Source: an uncultured Cohaesibacter sp.
GTDB taxonomy: Bacteria; Pseudomonadota; Alphaproteobacteria; Rhizobiales; Cohaesibacteraceae
DNA: 64,000 nucleotides
Direction: 5' to 3'
NCBI RefSeq assembly: GCF_963678225.1
Contig: NZ_OY782764.1
Coordinates: 3,229,001-3,293,000 of the forward strand
Shown: one piece after another, positions 18,739-28,787 of the stretch
Position numbering within the stretch: position 1 is the stretch's first letter
Layout: each line of letters starts with the position of its first letter
The notes under the pieces: generated by a model
Database searches by the model: none
Told to the model about the DNA's origin: nothing
The model's input: the letters and a program-made list of their open reading frames with translations, nothing else
Made by a program: the position numbers and the translations under genes

Positions 18739-18754
18739 AGCAAGAAACGAACCA
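18739..18754 (-). promoter_or_regulatory. putative sigma-54 promoter of SIR2-like/bacteriohemerythrin genes
   Basis: On the minus strand the sequence is TGGTTCGTTTCTTGCT. GG and GC are ten bases apart, and it differs from TGGCACG-N4-TTGCW at two positions. It predicts a transcript start near 18728, 36 bases before the chosen ATG. Confidence 0.6.
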
Positions 18755-18810
18755 TGTCGCGAACTTGATTTAAGTAATTGAAATATATAATTAATTGTGA
18801 TTTTTAGTTT

Positions 18811-18826
18811 TGTCATATATGCGACA
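18811..18826. promoter_or_regulatory. NifA upstream activator site, SIR2-proximal
   Basis: TGTCATATATGCGACA is a perfect TGT-N10-ACA site. It is centred about 90 bases upstream of the predicted SIR2-like transcript start and much further (about 245) from the nifH start, so it more likely serves the minus-strand operon. Confidence 0.8.
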
Positions 18827-18922
18827 GACAGTCAAATTTCACTTCCGATTGTCGCGCGTTTAGCTAAAGCTTGCTGGAATGGCGGCTTTGTCGCGCAGAT
18901 CTGACAAAGACACACGACATCA

Positions 18923-18938
18923 TGTCGCCATTGCGACA
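18923..18938. promoter_or_regulatory. NifA upstream activator site of nifH
   Basis: TGTCGCCATTGCGACA is a perfect TGT-N10-ACA site about 133 bases before the predicted nifH transcript start. TTTCAAT at 18948-18954 lies just downstream in an AT-rich spacer suited to DNA bending. Confidence 0.88.
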
Positions 18939-19001
18939 ATTCCCCTATTTCAATGTCACTCTTCCAACGCTCGACTTTTGCCGTTTTGAAAAAAATAGTA
19001 A

Positions 19002-20012
<1,011 letters not shown>

Positions 20013-20044
20013 GCTTTGTAAGCATTCACTTTGAACTGTTGATC

Positions 20045-20073
20045 AAGGTGTGGGGCGCATGAGCTCCCACCTT
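20045..20073 (+). promoter_or_regulatory. hairpin in the nifH-nifD intergenic space
   Basis: AAGGTG...GGG pairs with CCC...ACCTT around the loop GCGCATGAGC, with a two-base bulge. No T-run follows. In other diazotrophs a hairpin here stabilises nifH mRNA and raises NifH over NifDK; the same role is inferred. Confidence 0.45.
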
Positions 20074-20090
20074 AGAACGGGAAAATGAAT

Positions 20091-21563
20091 ATGTCTGAAA
20101 TGACAAGAGAACAGACCGAAGCCCTCATTCAAGAGGTGCTCGAAGTCTACCCAGAGAAAGCGCAAAAGGACCGCGCCAAGCATTTGACGATCAACGATCA
20201 GGAGATCGAGAAGTCAAGCAAATGCATCACCTCCAACCGTAAATCCCTTCCCGGTGTCATGACCATCCGTGGCTGTGCCTATGCAGGGTCCAAGGGCGTG
20301 GTTTGGGGGCCGGTCAAGGACATGATCCATCTGTCTCATGGCCCTGTCGGCTGCGGCCAATATTCCCGCGCTGGGCGCCGTAACTATTATGTCGGCAACA
20401 CTGGCGTCGATACCTTCGGAACAATTAACTTCACCTCCGACTTTCAGGAGAAGGACATTGTTTTCGGCGGCGACAAAAAGCTGAACAAGATCGTTGATGA
20501 AATCAACATGTTGTTCCCGCTGGCCAAAGGTATGTCCATTCAGTCCGAATGCCCAATTGGCTTGATCGGTGATGATATTGAAGCCGTCGCCAAGCAGAAG
20601 GGCAAGGAACTGAACAAGACAATCGTACCGGTACGGTGCGAAGGCTTCCGCGGTGTTTCTCAGTCTCTCGGGCACCATATTGCCAACGACGCCATCCGTG
20701 ACTGGGTCATCGATCCGGCAACCGGCAAGGAATTTGAATCCACCGATTACGACGTCACCATCATCGGCGACTACAACATTGGTGGCGACGCATGGGCTTC
20801 GCGTATTCTTCTTGAAGAAATGGGCCTGCGCGTGATTGCTCAATGGTCAGGCGATGGCACATTGGCGGAAATGGAAAATACGCCGAAGGCCAAGCTGAAC
20901 CTGCTGCACTGCTACCGCTCCATGAACTACATCTCCCGTTATATGGAAGAGAAGTTTGGCGTGCCCTGGATGGAATATAACTTCTTTGGCCCCACCAAGA
21001 TTGAAGAATCCCTGCGCGCGATTGCCGCCCAGTTCGATGACAAGATCAAGGAAGGTGCAGAGAAGGTCATCGAGAAATACAAGCCGCAATGGCAGGCTGT
21101 GGTCGACAAATATCGTCCGCGTCTGGAAGGCAAGCGCGTCATGCTTTATGTCGGCGGTTTGCGTCCACGCCATATCATCGGTGCCTACGAAGATCTGGGT
21201 ATGGAAGTTGTCGGTACGGGTTACGAATTCGCTCATAATGACGACTATGATCGCACCATCGCCGAAGTGGGCAACGCAACCCTCATCTATGATGACGTAA
21301 CGGGCTATGAATTCGAAGAATTCGTCAAGCGCGTCAAGCCGGATCTCATCGGCTCGGGCATCAAGGAAAAATACATCTTCCAGAAGATGGGTATCCCATT
21401 CCGCCAGATGCATTCATGGGACTATTCCGGCCCATATCATGGCTATGACGGCTTTGCGATCTTTGCTCGCGACATGGACATGACTCTCAACAATCCTTGC
21501 TGGGACAGCATGACCCCACCATGGAAGCGCATGGGTGATGAAACCGCGATTGCGGCGGAATGA
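20091..21563 (+). CDS. nifD: NifD, nitrogenase MoFe protein alpha chain
   Basis: A 490-residue subunit carrying FeMo-cofactor. P-cluster Cys residues lie in [19 protein letters not shown] and [12 protein letters not shown]. FeMo-co ligands are the Cys of [11 protein letters not shown] and the His of [16 protein letters not shown]. The ATG at 20091 has GGGA eight bases upstream; an ATG two codons earlier is also possible. The gene follows nifH by 78 bases. Confidence 0.98.
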   Translation: MSEMTREQTEALIQEVLEVYPEKAQKDRAKHLTINDQEIEKSSKCITSNRKSLPGVMTIRGCAYAGSKGVVWGPVKDMIHLSHGPVGCGQYSRAGRRNYYVGNTGVDTFGTINFTSDFQEKDIVFGGDKKLNKIVDEINMLFPLAKGMSIQSECPIGLIGDDIEAVAKQKGKELNKTIVPVRCEGFRGVSQSLGHHIANDAIRDWVIDPATGKEFESTDYDVTIIGDYNIGGDAWASRILLEEMGLRVIAQWSGDGTLAEMENTPKAKLNLLHCYRSMNYISRYMEEKFGVPWMEYNFFGPTKIEESLRAIAAQFDDKIKEGAEKVIEKYKPQWQAVVDKYRPRLEGKRVMLYVGGLRPRHIIGAYEDLGMEVVGTGYEFAHNDDYDRTIAEVGNATLIYDDVTGYEFEEFVKRVKPDLIGSGIKEKYIFQKMGIPFRQMHSWDYSGPYHGYDGFAIFARDMDMTLNNPCWDSMTPPWKRMGDETAIAAE

Positions 21564-21635
21564 TCCGGCATCAGAGACATCAATTCTCTCCAACACTTCG
21601 TGAGTTCACAGATTGGTGGCGCGAAGGAGGACCAA

Positions 21636-23207
21636 ATGAACCAAGTCGTTGATAATATCAAACCCAGCTATCCTCTCTTCAAGGAAGAGGAGTATGAGAA
21701 ATCTCTGGGTGATAAACGGGCTCTGTTCGAAGAGAAACATGAGCCGTCCAAGGTTGACGAGATCTTCGAATGGACCACATCCGAAGAATATAAAGAGCTG
21801 AACTTTTCCCGAGAAGCTCTCACCATCAACCCGGCCAAGGCCTGCCAGCCTCTTGGTGCTGTGCTTTGTTCGCTCGGCTTCGAAAACACCTTGCCTTATG
21901 TGCATGGGTCTCAGGGCTGTGTGGCTTACTTCCGCACCTATTTCAACCGCCATTTCAAGGAGCCGGTCGCCTGTGTTTCCGACTCCATGATCGAAGATGC
22001 GGCGGTGTTTGGTGGCCAGAAAAATATGTTCGACGGGCTCGAGAACGCCCGTGCCCTTTATAAGCCGGATATGATTATGGTCTCCACGACCTGCATGGCC
22101 GAGGTGATCGGTGATGACCTTAACGCCTTCATCGGCAACTCCCGCAAGGAAGGGCATATTCCGGAAGACTTCCCGGTTCCGTTCGCCCATACGCCAAGCT
22201 TTGTTGGCTCCCACACCACCGGTTGGGACAATATGTTCGAAGGCACCATCCGCTATTTCACGCTTAATAGCATGGAAGACAAGGAAGTTGGCTCGAACGG
22301 CAAAATCAACATTGTGCCGGGCTTTGAAACCTATCTTGGCAACTACCGTGTGCTGCATCGCTACATGAAGGAAATGGGCGTCGACTATTCGCTGCTCTGT
22401 GATCCTTCCGAAGTGCTGGATACGCCTGCTGATGGCAAATACCGCATGTATTCAGGCGGCACCACGCAGGATGAGGTGAAAGACGCTCCAAATGCCAAAG
22501 ATACGCTGCTGTTGCAGCCATGGCAGCTGGTCAAGACCCGCAAATACACCAAGAACACATGGAAGCATGAAACCCCTGCCATCAACATTCCGATGGGCCT
22601 TAAGGGAACCGATGACTTCCTGATGAAGGTCGCCGAGATTTCCGGCAAGGACATTCCGGCTTCTCTGGAAATCGAACGCGGTCGCCTTGTCGACATGATG
22701 ACCGACAGTCACGCCTGGCTCCATGGCAAGAAATACGCCATCTGGGGAGATGCAGACTTTGTCATGGGTCTGACGGCCTTCTTGCTCGAGCTGGGTGCCG
22801 AGCCGACGCACATCCTTTGCAACCACGCCAACAAGCGCTGGAAGAAAGCCATGGACAAGATGTTGGCCGACAGCCCTTACGGCAAGGATTGCGAAGTGCA
22901 TAACGGCAAGGATCTGTGGCACCTGCGGTCCCTGATCTTCACCAACCGGCCGGACTTCATGATTGGCAACTCCTACGGCAAGTTCATTGAACGCGACACC
23001 CTGAAGAAGGGGCCGGAGTTCCAGGTGCCTCTGGTGCGCATCGGCTTCCCGATCTTTGACCGTCATCACCTGCATCGCTCGACTACTCTGGGCTATGAGG
23101 GCGCAATGACCATCCTGACGACGCTGACCAACGCCGTTCTGGAAAAGTTGGACAAGGACACCATGGAAATGGGCGTTACCGACTTCAACTACGATCTGGT
23201 GCGCTAA
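21636..23207 (+). CDS. nifK: NifK, nitrogenase MoFe protein beta chain
   Basis: A 523-residue subunit that completes the P-cluster. Ligand segments are AKACQPLGAVLCSLGF, HGSQGCVAYFRTYFNRHFKEP and STTCMAEVIGDDL. A helical N-terminal arm of about 60 residues and the long form of the chain fit the group I Mo-nitrogenases. AAGGAGGACCAA precedes the ATG at 21636. Confidence 0.98.
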   Translation: MNQVVDNIKPSYPLFKEEEYEKSLGDKRALFEEKHEPSKVDEIFEWTTSEEYKELNFSREALTINPAKACQPLGAVLCSLGFENTLPYVHGSQGCVAYFRTYFNRHFKEPVACVSDSMIEDAAVFGGQKNMFDGLENARALYKPDMIMVSTTCMAEVIGDDLNAFIGNSRKEGHIPEDFPVPFAHTPSFVGSHTTGWDNMFEGTIRYFTLNSMEDKEVGSNGKINIVPGFETYLGNYRVLHRYMKEMGVDYSLLCDPSEVLDTPADGKYRMYSGGTTQDEVKDAPNAKDTLLLQPWQLVKTRKYTKNTWKHETPAINIPMGLKGTDDFLMKVAEISGKDIPASLEIERGRLVDMMTDSHAWLHGKKYAIWGDADFVMGLTAFLLELGAEPTHILCNHANKRWKKAMDKMLADSPYGKDCEVHNGKDLWHLRSLIFTNRPDFMIGNSYGKFIERDTLKKGPEFQVPLVRIGFPIFDRHHLHRSTTLGYEGAMTILTTLTNAVLEKLDKDTMEMGVTDFNYDLVR

Positions 23208-23288
23208 GCATCGGCCACATATCGCATCCTTGTTCCCTCCGTCACCTTATGCGTGGCGGAGGGCGCACAGGGTGAAAAGGAGACCGAA

Positions 23289-23501
23289 ATGCCAAACGTA
23301 ATGCTCAGATACAACGACAAGGGTGATCTGCTGTTCTATGTGGCCAAGAAGGACCTTGAGGAAGTGATTGCTTCCGTTGAGACCAACACGGATGAAGCAT
23401 GGGGCGGCACGGTGGAGCTTTCCAATGGAGACAAGTTCTTCATTGATCCGATTTCCCCGCCACCCGAATTCCCGACCACACTGCGCTTCAAGCGCGGTTA
23501 G
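23289..23501 (+). CDS. nifT: NifT/FixU family protein
   Basis: A 70-residue protein of the NifT family, recognised by VMLRYNDKGDLLFYVAKKDLEE and the ending WGGTVELSNGDKFFIDP (shown in part), PPPEFPTTLRFKRG. Its function in the nitrogenase system is unknown and it is usually dispensable. It lies 81 bases after nifK with AAGGAGA before the ATG at 23289. Confidence 0.9.
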   Translation: MPNVMLRYNDKGDLLFYVAKKDLEEVIASVETNTDEAWGGTVELSNGDKFFIDPISPPPEFPTTLRFKRG

Positions 23502-23543
23502 CCATTCCTACCGGACTTTGTCTCGCCTGAAAGGAGATAGACC

Positions 23544-23741
23544 ATGGCAATGATGATCAATGCAGATGTTTGCACCGCTTGCGGCGACTGTGAATCAACC
23601 TGTCCGTCTAATGCAATTTCCCCCCGTAAAGGTGTCTATTACATCGATCCCGCCCTCTGCAATGAATGCGAAGGCATTCATGACAGCCCCCAGTGTATGG
23701 AAGGCTGTTTTGAGGAAGACTGCATCGTTCCGGCTGAGTAG
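23544..23741 (+). CDS. small 2[4Fe-4S] ferredoxin, nif-associated
   Basis: A 65-residue ferredoxin with CTACGDCESTCP (10-21) and CNECEGIHDSPQCMEGCFEEDC (ligand region about 38-59). The enlarged second motif resembles FdxN-like proteins. It is 42 bases after nifT with AAGGAGATA before the start, and is followed by a strong terminator, so it ends the nifHDKT transcript. Confidence 0.85.
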   Translation: MAMMINADVCTACGDCESTCPSNAISPRKGVYYIDPALCNECEGIHDSPQCMEGCFEEDCIVPAE

Positions 23742-23753
23742 TCGTCGAGGGGA

Positions 23754-23810
23754 GGGACGCGAACATCACATGCAGCCTGTTGTTCCTCACTGAGTTCGCG
23801 TCCCTTTTTT
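23754..23810 (+). terminator. intrinsic terminator after nifHDKT-fdx
   Basis: A perfect 11-base stem, GGGACGCGAAC (23754-23764) with GTTCGCGTCCC (23794-23804), is followed directly by six T. The loop is 29 bases. It separates nifHDKT-fdx from nifY, although the next gene has no obvious promoter of its own. Confidence 0.85.
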
Positions 23811-23845
23811 GTGTAACACATTCGAATTTGGATCGGAGGTCCAAC

Positions 23846-24547
23846 ATGACCGCCCCGTTGTCGCGCGAGATCGCCTTGCGCATTGGCCTTGCGGCAAATG
23901 ACTTGCCCGGCATTGACGCCGGTGCCCTGATTTCCATTCTTGGTGCGGCGGTCGGCTTGCCGATGACTGAGGAGAAATTTACCAATCTCGGAATGAAGCA
24001 TTTTCGTCAGGCCGGCGGGGAAGCCTTTATCAAGATACCAGGCGATCAGCTCAAGGCGGCACTGCGCATCCTCAAGGGAGATGGCGTGGAGGAGACGCCT
24101 GAGGATGTGTCTGTCGATCCCTATCAGGATGGTGATATGCCCGGTTCCATTCGCGTTGCCTGCGCGTCCAATTCGGCTGAAGAAATGGACGGTCATTTTG
24201 GTTCCTGTCGCCGTTTTCTGGTCTATCAGGTCTCGGGCCGGGAAGCCCGTTTGATTGATATCCGTTCTACACGTGATGGAGAGGATGCCGAGGACAAGAA
24301 CAAATGGCGCGCCTCCCTGATTGCCGATTGCGAAGTTCTCTATGTGATTTCCATCGGCGGTCCTGCGGCTGCCAAGGTGGTACGTGCTGGTATCCATCCC
24401 ATAAAATTGCCAGCCAGCAGGCAGGCGCGGGATATTCTGGCTGATCTGCAGCATGTTTTGGCCGAAAACCCGCCACCATGGCTGGCGCGTGTCATGGGAC
24501 AAGAGGCCAAAAGCCTTACGCCTTTTCTGGAGGAAATGGAAGAATGA
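23846..24547 (+). CDS. nifY: NifY/NafY family FeMo-cofactor-binding protein
   Basis: A 233-residue protein with an N-terminal helical domain (about 1-95) as in NafY/NifY and a C-terminal dinitrogenase iron-molybdenum cofactor domain (about 110-215) holding MDGHFGSCRRFLVYQV. Such proteins bind apo-dinitrogenase and hold FeMo-co during insertion. The position after nifHDKT matches the nifHDKTY order of Azotobacter and Klebsiella. GGAGG lies before the ATG at 23846. Confidence 0.85.
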   Translation: MTAPLSREIALRIGLAANDLPGIDAGALISILGAAVGLPMTEEKFTNLGMKHFRQAGGEAFIKIPGDQLKAALRILKGDGVEETPEDVSVDPYQDGDMPGSIRVACASNSAEEMDGHFGSCRRFLVYQVSGREARLIDIRSTRDGEDAEDKNKWRASLIADCEVLYVISIGGPAAAKVVRAGIHPIKLPASRQARDILADLQHVLAENPPPWLARVMGQEAKSLTPFLEEMEE

Positions 24548-24816
24548 TCGACGCTGCGCAGCTTGATGATGTCGCGGGGGAAGTCTCTGCACAAGGGCCA
24601 GGCGAGGAAATCTCCGCCTATCTGCGGAGCAAATGGCCCAAGGTTCATTTCACCTATTGTCAGGATGACGACATCACAACAGCGCAGCCGATCAGAGAAC
24701 ACAAGACATTCAATCTCTATCTGGTTGTGGGCGGAGAGGGCTGCATCAGCTTTACTTCATCCGAACAGACTGCGACGGGCATCGTTGTGGCAGAAGTTGA
24801 AGAATGGGAGGAATGA
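24544..24816 (+). CDS. small nif-associated protein (possibly DUF6129)
   Basis: A 90-residue acidic protein without recognisable catalytic residues; the segment YLRSKWPKVHFTYCQDDDI and the ending VAEVEEWEE stand out. Small proteins of this type occur between nifY and nifE in proteobacterial nif clusters, and the DUF6129 label is my recollection, not verified. Its ATG overlaps the nifY stop (ATGA), and its own stop overlaps the next start. Confidence 0.6.
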   Translation: MIDAAQLDDVAGEVSAQGPGEEISAYLRSKWPKVHFTYCQDDDITTAQPIREHKTFNLYLVVGGEGCISFTSSEQTATGIVVAEVEEWEE

Positions 24817-25829
24817 TGGAAGACCTTTTGGAAAAGACCATGGCAGAGCCAGTCAAGGAATTCAAACCGCGGATTGCGCAGCTCAAGGAGATTTGCAGCA
24901 AGATCAAACCTGGAACACATCATGTCTCACTGGTCGAGGCCATCAGCACCATTTTGCCTGATCTTTCCTTTCGGTATCGCACAACGCTTAGTGGCTGGTA
25001 TCGTCTGGGCGGGCTGGTCGATGATGAGGGCAACCGCATCGCTACCAATCTGAGGCAATGGGCCGAGGCGGAATCAGACCACGACATGTTTGCTCTTTAT
25101 GAGCAATATGGCGGAGCGGACTATTACACCACACGTCTTGATGGCAAATGCCACTATTTTGTGGCGCCAACAGGCAAGGGTGCAGCCGACTTTGTCCAGC
25201 TCAAGGTGGAAGAAATGACGGAGGTGATCGATCGTCCCCTGTTCGTCAATGATCTGGTGCCAGATGATCTGGAAGATCTGCTTGATCCGCAAGGGGCTTT
25301 TGCTGCCCGTGTCGCCCCTACCGAAATTGCTCCACCGCGCTATGTCTTCCATTCCATCACCGATATCAGCGCGCTCGTGAGCAACCAGCTTTCTTCGGAA
25401 GGGTCTGATCTGCGCTATATCCGATTTCTGGAAGAGTGGGGCAAAACCACAGCCTCCAGCAAGCAGCGTTTTTCCGATCATTTTGTCCTCAAGCTCTTGC
25501 CTTTTCTCGATCGCTTTGGCGAGCGCAAAACGGAAGCAACGCCCGTTCCCGTTAAAAAACTGCCATTGCCGAGCGACAATGTCGCCAACATGAGCGGAAC
25601 CAGCCTGTCGCACTTCCTCAAGGAATATGACAAGAATGCCGGGTTCCCCATGGCCTGGTATTTCAACATGCTGGTCGAACAGAAGATCTGGCCGCAGATC
25701 GCTACAGCCGTCTATATGGACCATCAGCGCAATTACCGTTATCTGGCGGACAAAGACCTAGAAGTGCTCGAGAACTGGATTCGGTTTCCTTATGTTTTCG
25801 GGGCGGGCGCTTTACCGACATTGTTGTAA
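24816..25829 (+). CDS. nif-associated protein of unknown function
   Basis: A 337-residue soluble protein that I do not recognise. It starts with an amphipathic helix, has no Cys-rich motif and no signal peptide, and contains three long helical-looking stretches plus YRTTLSGWYRLGGLVDDEGN near 50. It is translationally coupled to the small gene before it and ends before the nifE promoter, so it belongs to the nifY unit. A role in nitrogenase maturation is inferred from position only. The start is ambiguous among ATGs at 24804, 24813 and 24816; GGAGG at 24807-24811 favours the last. Confidence 0.6.
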   Translation: MEDLLEKTMAEPVKEFKPRIAQLKEICSKIKPGTHHVSLVEAISTILPDLSFRYRTTLSGWYRLGGLVDDEGNRIATNLRQWAEAESDHDMFALYEQYGGADYYTTRLDGKCHYFVAPTGKGAADFVQLKVEEMTEVIDRPLFVNDLVPDDLEDLLDPQGAFAARVAPTEIAPPRYVFHSITDISALVSNQLSSEGSDLRYIRFLEEWGKTTASSKQRFSDHFVLKLLPFLDRFGERKTEATPVPVKKLPLPSDNVANMSGTSLSHFLKEYDKNAGFPMAWYFNMLVEQKIWPQIATAVYMDHQRNYRYLADKDLEVLENWIRFPYVFGAGALPTLL

Positions 25830-25841
25830 CACTTGCCAAAT

Positions 25842-25857
25842 TGTCGCTTTTGCTACA
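25842..25857. promoter_or_regulatory. NifA upstream activator site of nifE
   Basis: TGTCGCTTTTGCTACA is a TGT-N10-ACA site about 78 bases before the predicted nifE transcript start. TTTCAATATATTA at 25884-25896 in the spacer differs by one base from the IHF consensus. Confidence 0.8.
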
Positions 25858-25901
25858 TTGTGTGGTTCTAAATTTTATAATTATTTCAATATATTAGGGT
25901 G

Positions 25902-25917
25902 TGGCACAGACCTTGCT
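25902..25917 (+). promoter_or_regulatory. sigma-54 -24/-12 promoter of nifENX
   Basis: TGGCACAGACCTTGCT has GG (25903-25904) and GC (25915-25916) spaced by ten bases and fits the consensus. Confidence 0.9.
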
Positions 25918-25959
25918 AGTTAGAAAGGCAGATATTTCTTTTAGTGAGGTTTGTGGCCA

Positions 25960-27363
25960 ATGAAACAAAGTGAAATTGCTCAACTGCTTGATGAGCCCGC
26001 CTGCGAACATAACCACAAATCCAAATCCGGCTGTGCCAGACCAAAGCCGGGGGTTGCTGCTGGTGGCTGCTGTTTTGACGGCGCCCAGATCGCGCTGCTC
26101 CCCATCTCTGATGTTGCTCATATCGTTCATGGCTCCATCGCCTGCGCAGGCAGTGCTTGGGACAATCGGGGAAGCCGATCTTCCGGTGCCAAGCTCTATA
26201 AGTTAGGCCTCACCACCGATCTCACCGAGCAAGATGTGATCATGGGACGCGGCGAGAAGCGCCTGTTCCATTCGATTAAACAAGCGATTGATGAGCAAAA
26301 TCCTGAAGCTGTGTTCGTCTATAATACCTGCGTTCCTGCTCTTATCGGTGATGATATCGGCGCTGTCTGCAAGGCCGCACAACAGCGTTGGGGGGTGCCG
26401 GTTGTGCCGGTCGATGCAGCCGGTTTCTACGGCACGAAAAACCTTGGCAACCGCATCGCCGGCGAGACAATGGTGCGCCATGTGATCGGAACCCGAGAGC
26501 CGGATCCTGTGCCCGCCCATCTCGAGCGTGAAGGCATCACTGTCCATGATATAGCACTGATCGGTGAATATAACATCGCGGGCGAGTTGTGGCATGTGCA
26601 GCCACTGTTCGATGAATTGGGGCTGCGCATTCTTGGCTCTCTTTCGGGGGATGCGCGCTTTCGTGAAGTGCAGACCATGCACCGCTCCGAAGTCAATATG
26701 ATGGTCTGCTCCAAGGCCATGATCAACGTCGCCCGCAAGCTCAAGGAAGGCTACGGCACCCCATGGTTTGAGGGGAGTTTCTATGGCATTTGCGATATGA
26801 GCATCGCACTCAGAGACTTTGCTCGTCTGATCGATGATCCATCCCTTACAGAACGCACAGAAGCGCTGATCAAGCGCGAAGAGGCGAGCGTGTATGCACG
26901 ATTGGCCCCCTTTAAGGAGCGCCTCAAGGGCAAGCGTGTGTTGCTCTATACCGGTGGCGTGAAGGCCTGGTCCATTATCTCGGCCCTTCAGGATCTGGGC
27001 ATGGATGTGGTTGCCACATCGACCCGCAAGTCCACCGAGCAGGATAAGGCCAAGATTCGCGAGCTGATGGGAGACAAGACCGTCATGCTTGACGAAAGCC
27101 AGGGCGCACGGGCGTTGATAGACATGGTCAACGACACCAACACCGACATTCTCATCGCTGGTGGACGCAACATGTATACCGCCCTCAAGGCTCGGATTCC
27201 CTTCCTGCATATCAATCAGGAGCGTGAACTGGCCTATGCGGGCTATGAGGGCATGATCACCTTTGCCGAGCAGATCCTGCAAGCGGTGGATAGCCCCATC
27301 TGGCAAGCAGTGCGCGCGCCTGCGCCTTGGCAGAAATCTCTCAATGTGGCCGCGGCGGAGTAA
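25960..27363 (+). CDS. nifE: NifE, FeMo-cofactor scaffold alpha chain
   Basis: A 467-residue NifD homologue that, with NifN, hosts conversion of NifB-co to FeMo-co. Typical features are [14 protein letters not shown] near 33, [15 protein letters not shown] near 62 and [14 protein letters not shown] near 125, supplying the Cys ligands. A Cys/His-rich N terminus ([11 protein letters not shown]) precedes them. The ATG at 25960 follows TGAGGT; an in-frame TTG three codons earlier is less likely. Confidence 0.97.
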   Translation: MKQSEIAQLLDEPACEHNHKSKSGCARPKPGVAAGGCCFDGAQIALLPISDVAHIVHGSIACAGSAWDNRGSRSSGAKLYKLGLTTDLTEQDVIMGRGEKRLFHSIKQAIDEQNPEAVFVYNTCVPALIGDDIGAVCKAAQQRWGVPVVPVDAAGFYGTKNLGNRIAGETMVRHVIGTREPDPVPAHLEREGITVHDIALIGEYNIAGELWHVQPLFDELGLRILGSLSGDARFREVQTMHRSEVNMMVCSKAMINVARKLKEGYGTPWFEGSFYGICDMSIALRDFARLIDDPSLTERTEALIKREEASVYARLAPFKERLKGKRVLLYTGGVKAWSIISALQDLGMDVVATSTRKSTEQDKAKIRELMGDKTVMLDESQGARALIDMVNDTNTDILIAGGRNMYTALKARIPFLHINQERELAYAGYEGMITFAEQILQAVDSPIWQAVRAPAPWQKSLNVAAAE

Positions 27364-27368
27364 GCAAC

Positions 27369-28787
27369 ATGGCAGATATCATCAAACGCAATAAAGCTCT
27401 ATCCGTCAGCCCTCTCAAGGCCAGCAGCTCGCTAGGGGCGGCGCTTGCCTTTCTGGGTATTCGTGACACGATTGCCATGCTGCATGGCGCTCAAGGCTGT
27501 ACCGCTTATGGCAAAATCTATTTGATCGGCCATTTTCGCGAACCAGTTGCCTTGCAGACAACGGCGATGGATCAGGTCAGCACCATTATGGGGTCTGATG
27601 AGAATGTGGTCGAGGGGTTGAAGACCCTCTATGACAAATTTCAGCCAGCTCTTGTCGGTATCCCGACAACCGGCCTCTCGGAAACACAGGGGTCTGACGT
27701 CAATGGGGCCGTGGCGACCTTCCGCAAAGCCTATCCGGAATGCTTCAAAACCGCTGTTGTGCCGGTTGAAACCCCAGATTATGTGGGCTCCCTTGAAGCC
27801 GGTTTTGCCAAGGCCGTTTATGAAATGATCAATCGCCTTGTGCCTGAGGCGAAGAAAAAGGGCGGTGTTGCCACCAATAGGCAGGTCAATATTCTAGTCA
27901 ATGCATCGCTGACCCCGGCCGACATCGACGAGATCAAGGATATGGTGGAAGCTTTTGGTCTGTTGCCGATTGTGTTGCCTGATCTTTCCACCAGCCTTGA
28001 TGGGCATCTGGATGAGAAGGACTTCAATCCTTTGACCACAGGTGGCACCTGTGTCGGCGATTTTGAAATATTGCACAAGGCTTCTGCAACGATTGTGATC
28101 GGCGCAAGCATGGCGCCCGCTGCTGATTTGCTTTTGGAACGCACGGGTGTACCGGACCATCGCTTTGATCATCTGATGGGGCTCGAGGCAATGGATCGTT
28201 TCATTCTGACTCTGCATGAACTGACAGGTCGCCCAGTGCCCAAACGCATAGAACGGCATCGCCAGCAATTGCAGGACGCGATGCTTGATACCCATTTCAA
28301 TCTGGGTATGGGACGGGCTGCTGTGGCTGCCGATCCGGATCTGCTCAAGGCCTTTAGTGATCTTCTAGCGGGTATGGGATGCGAACTGGTTGCCGCTGTT
28401 GCGCCTTCCAATACCGCTCTGCTCAAGCAAGTCTTCGCCAAAGAGGTCAAAATCGGAGATCTGCAGGAGCTGGAGAAATTTGCTCAGGCTGGCGGTGCAG
28501 ATCTGCTTATCGGAAACGCTCATTGTGCCGCCAGTGCCGAACGACTGGGGCTGCCACTGCTGAGAGCCGGTTTCCCGCAATATGATCGCATGGGTGCGTC
28601 GTCGCGTTGCTGGGTCGGTTACAAGGGATCAAAGCAGACCCTGTTTGATTTGGCAAACTTGCTTATCGAAACCGAACAGGGCGCAGTTGAGCCATACAGA
28701 TCCATCTACGCACAGGTTCAGGACAGGGAGGGGGAGAGCCATGGCCCAGATCAGCCGCATGCTCACTTTGGTGGATGGCACCATTGA
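27369..28787 (+). CDS. nifN: NifN, FeMo-cofactor scaffold beta chain
   Basis: A 472-residue NifK homologue and partner of NifE. GAQGCTAYGKIYLIGHFREP near 40 and TTGLSETQGSDV near 102 are family signatures. The gene begins five bases after nifE and its 3' end overlaps nifX by 47 bases, so the three are co-translated. The C-terminal His/Gly-rich tail (HAHFGGWHH) is within the overlap. Confidence 0.96.
   Translation: MADIIKRNKALSVSPLKASSSLGAALAFLGIRDTIAMLHGAQGCTAYGKIYLIGHFREPVALQTTAMDQVSTIMGSDENVVEGLKTLYDKFQPALVGIPTTGLSETQGSDVNGAVATFRKAYPECFKTAVVPVETPDYVGSLEAGFAKAVYEMINRLVPEAKKKGGVATNRQVNILVNASLTPADIDEIKDMVEAFGLLPIVLPDLSTSLDGHLDEKDFNPLTTGGTCVGDFEILHKASATIVIGASMAPAADLLLERTGVPDHRFDHLMGLEAMDRFILTLHELTGRPVPKRIERHRQQLQDAMLDTHFNLGMGRAAVAADPDLLKAFSDLLAGMGCELVAAVAPSNTALLKQVFAKEVKIGDLQELEKFAQAGGADLLIGNAHCAASAERLGLPLLRAGFPQYDRMGASSRCWVGYKGSKQTLFDLANLLIETEQGAVEPYRSIYAQVQDREGESHGPDQPHAHFGGWHH

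Noticed and set aside
18889-18906. A possible extra NifA site upstream of nifH
   Set aside because: The TGT and ACA halves are separated by twelve bases, not ten, so it is not a proper upstream activator site.
26203-27306. A 367-codon minus-strand frame opposite nifE, and a similar 405-codon frame at 50003-51220 opposite cofG/cofH
   Set aside because: Both are shadows of well-supported genes with no ribosome site and no recognisable protein family.
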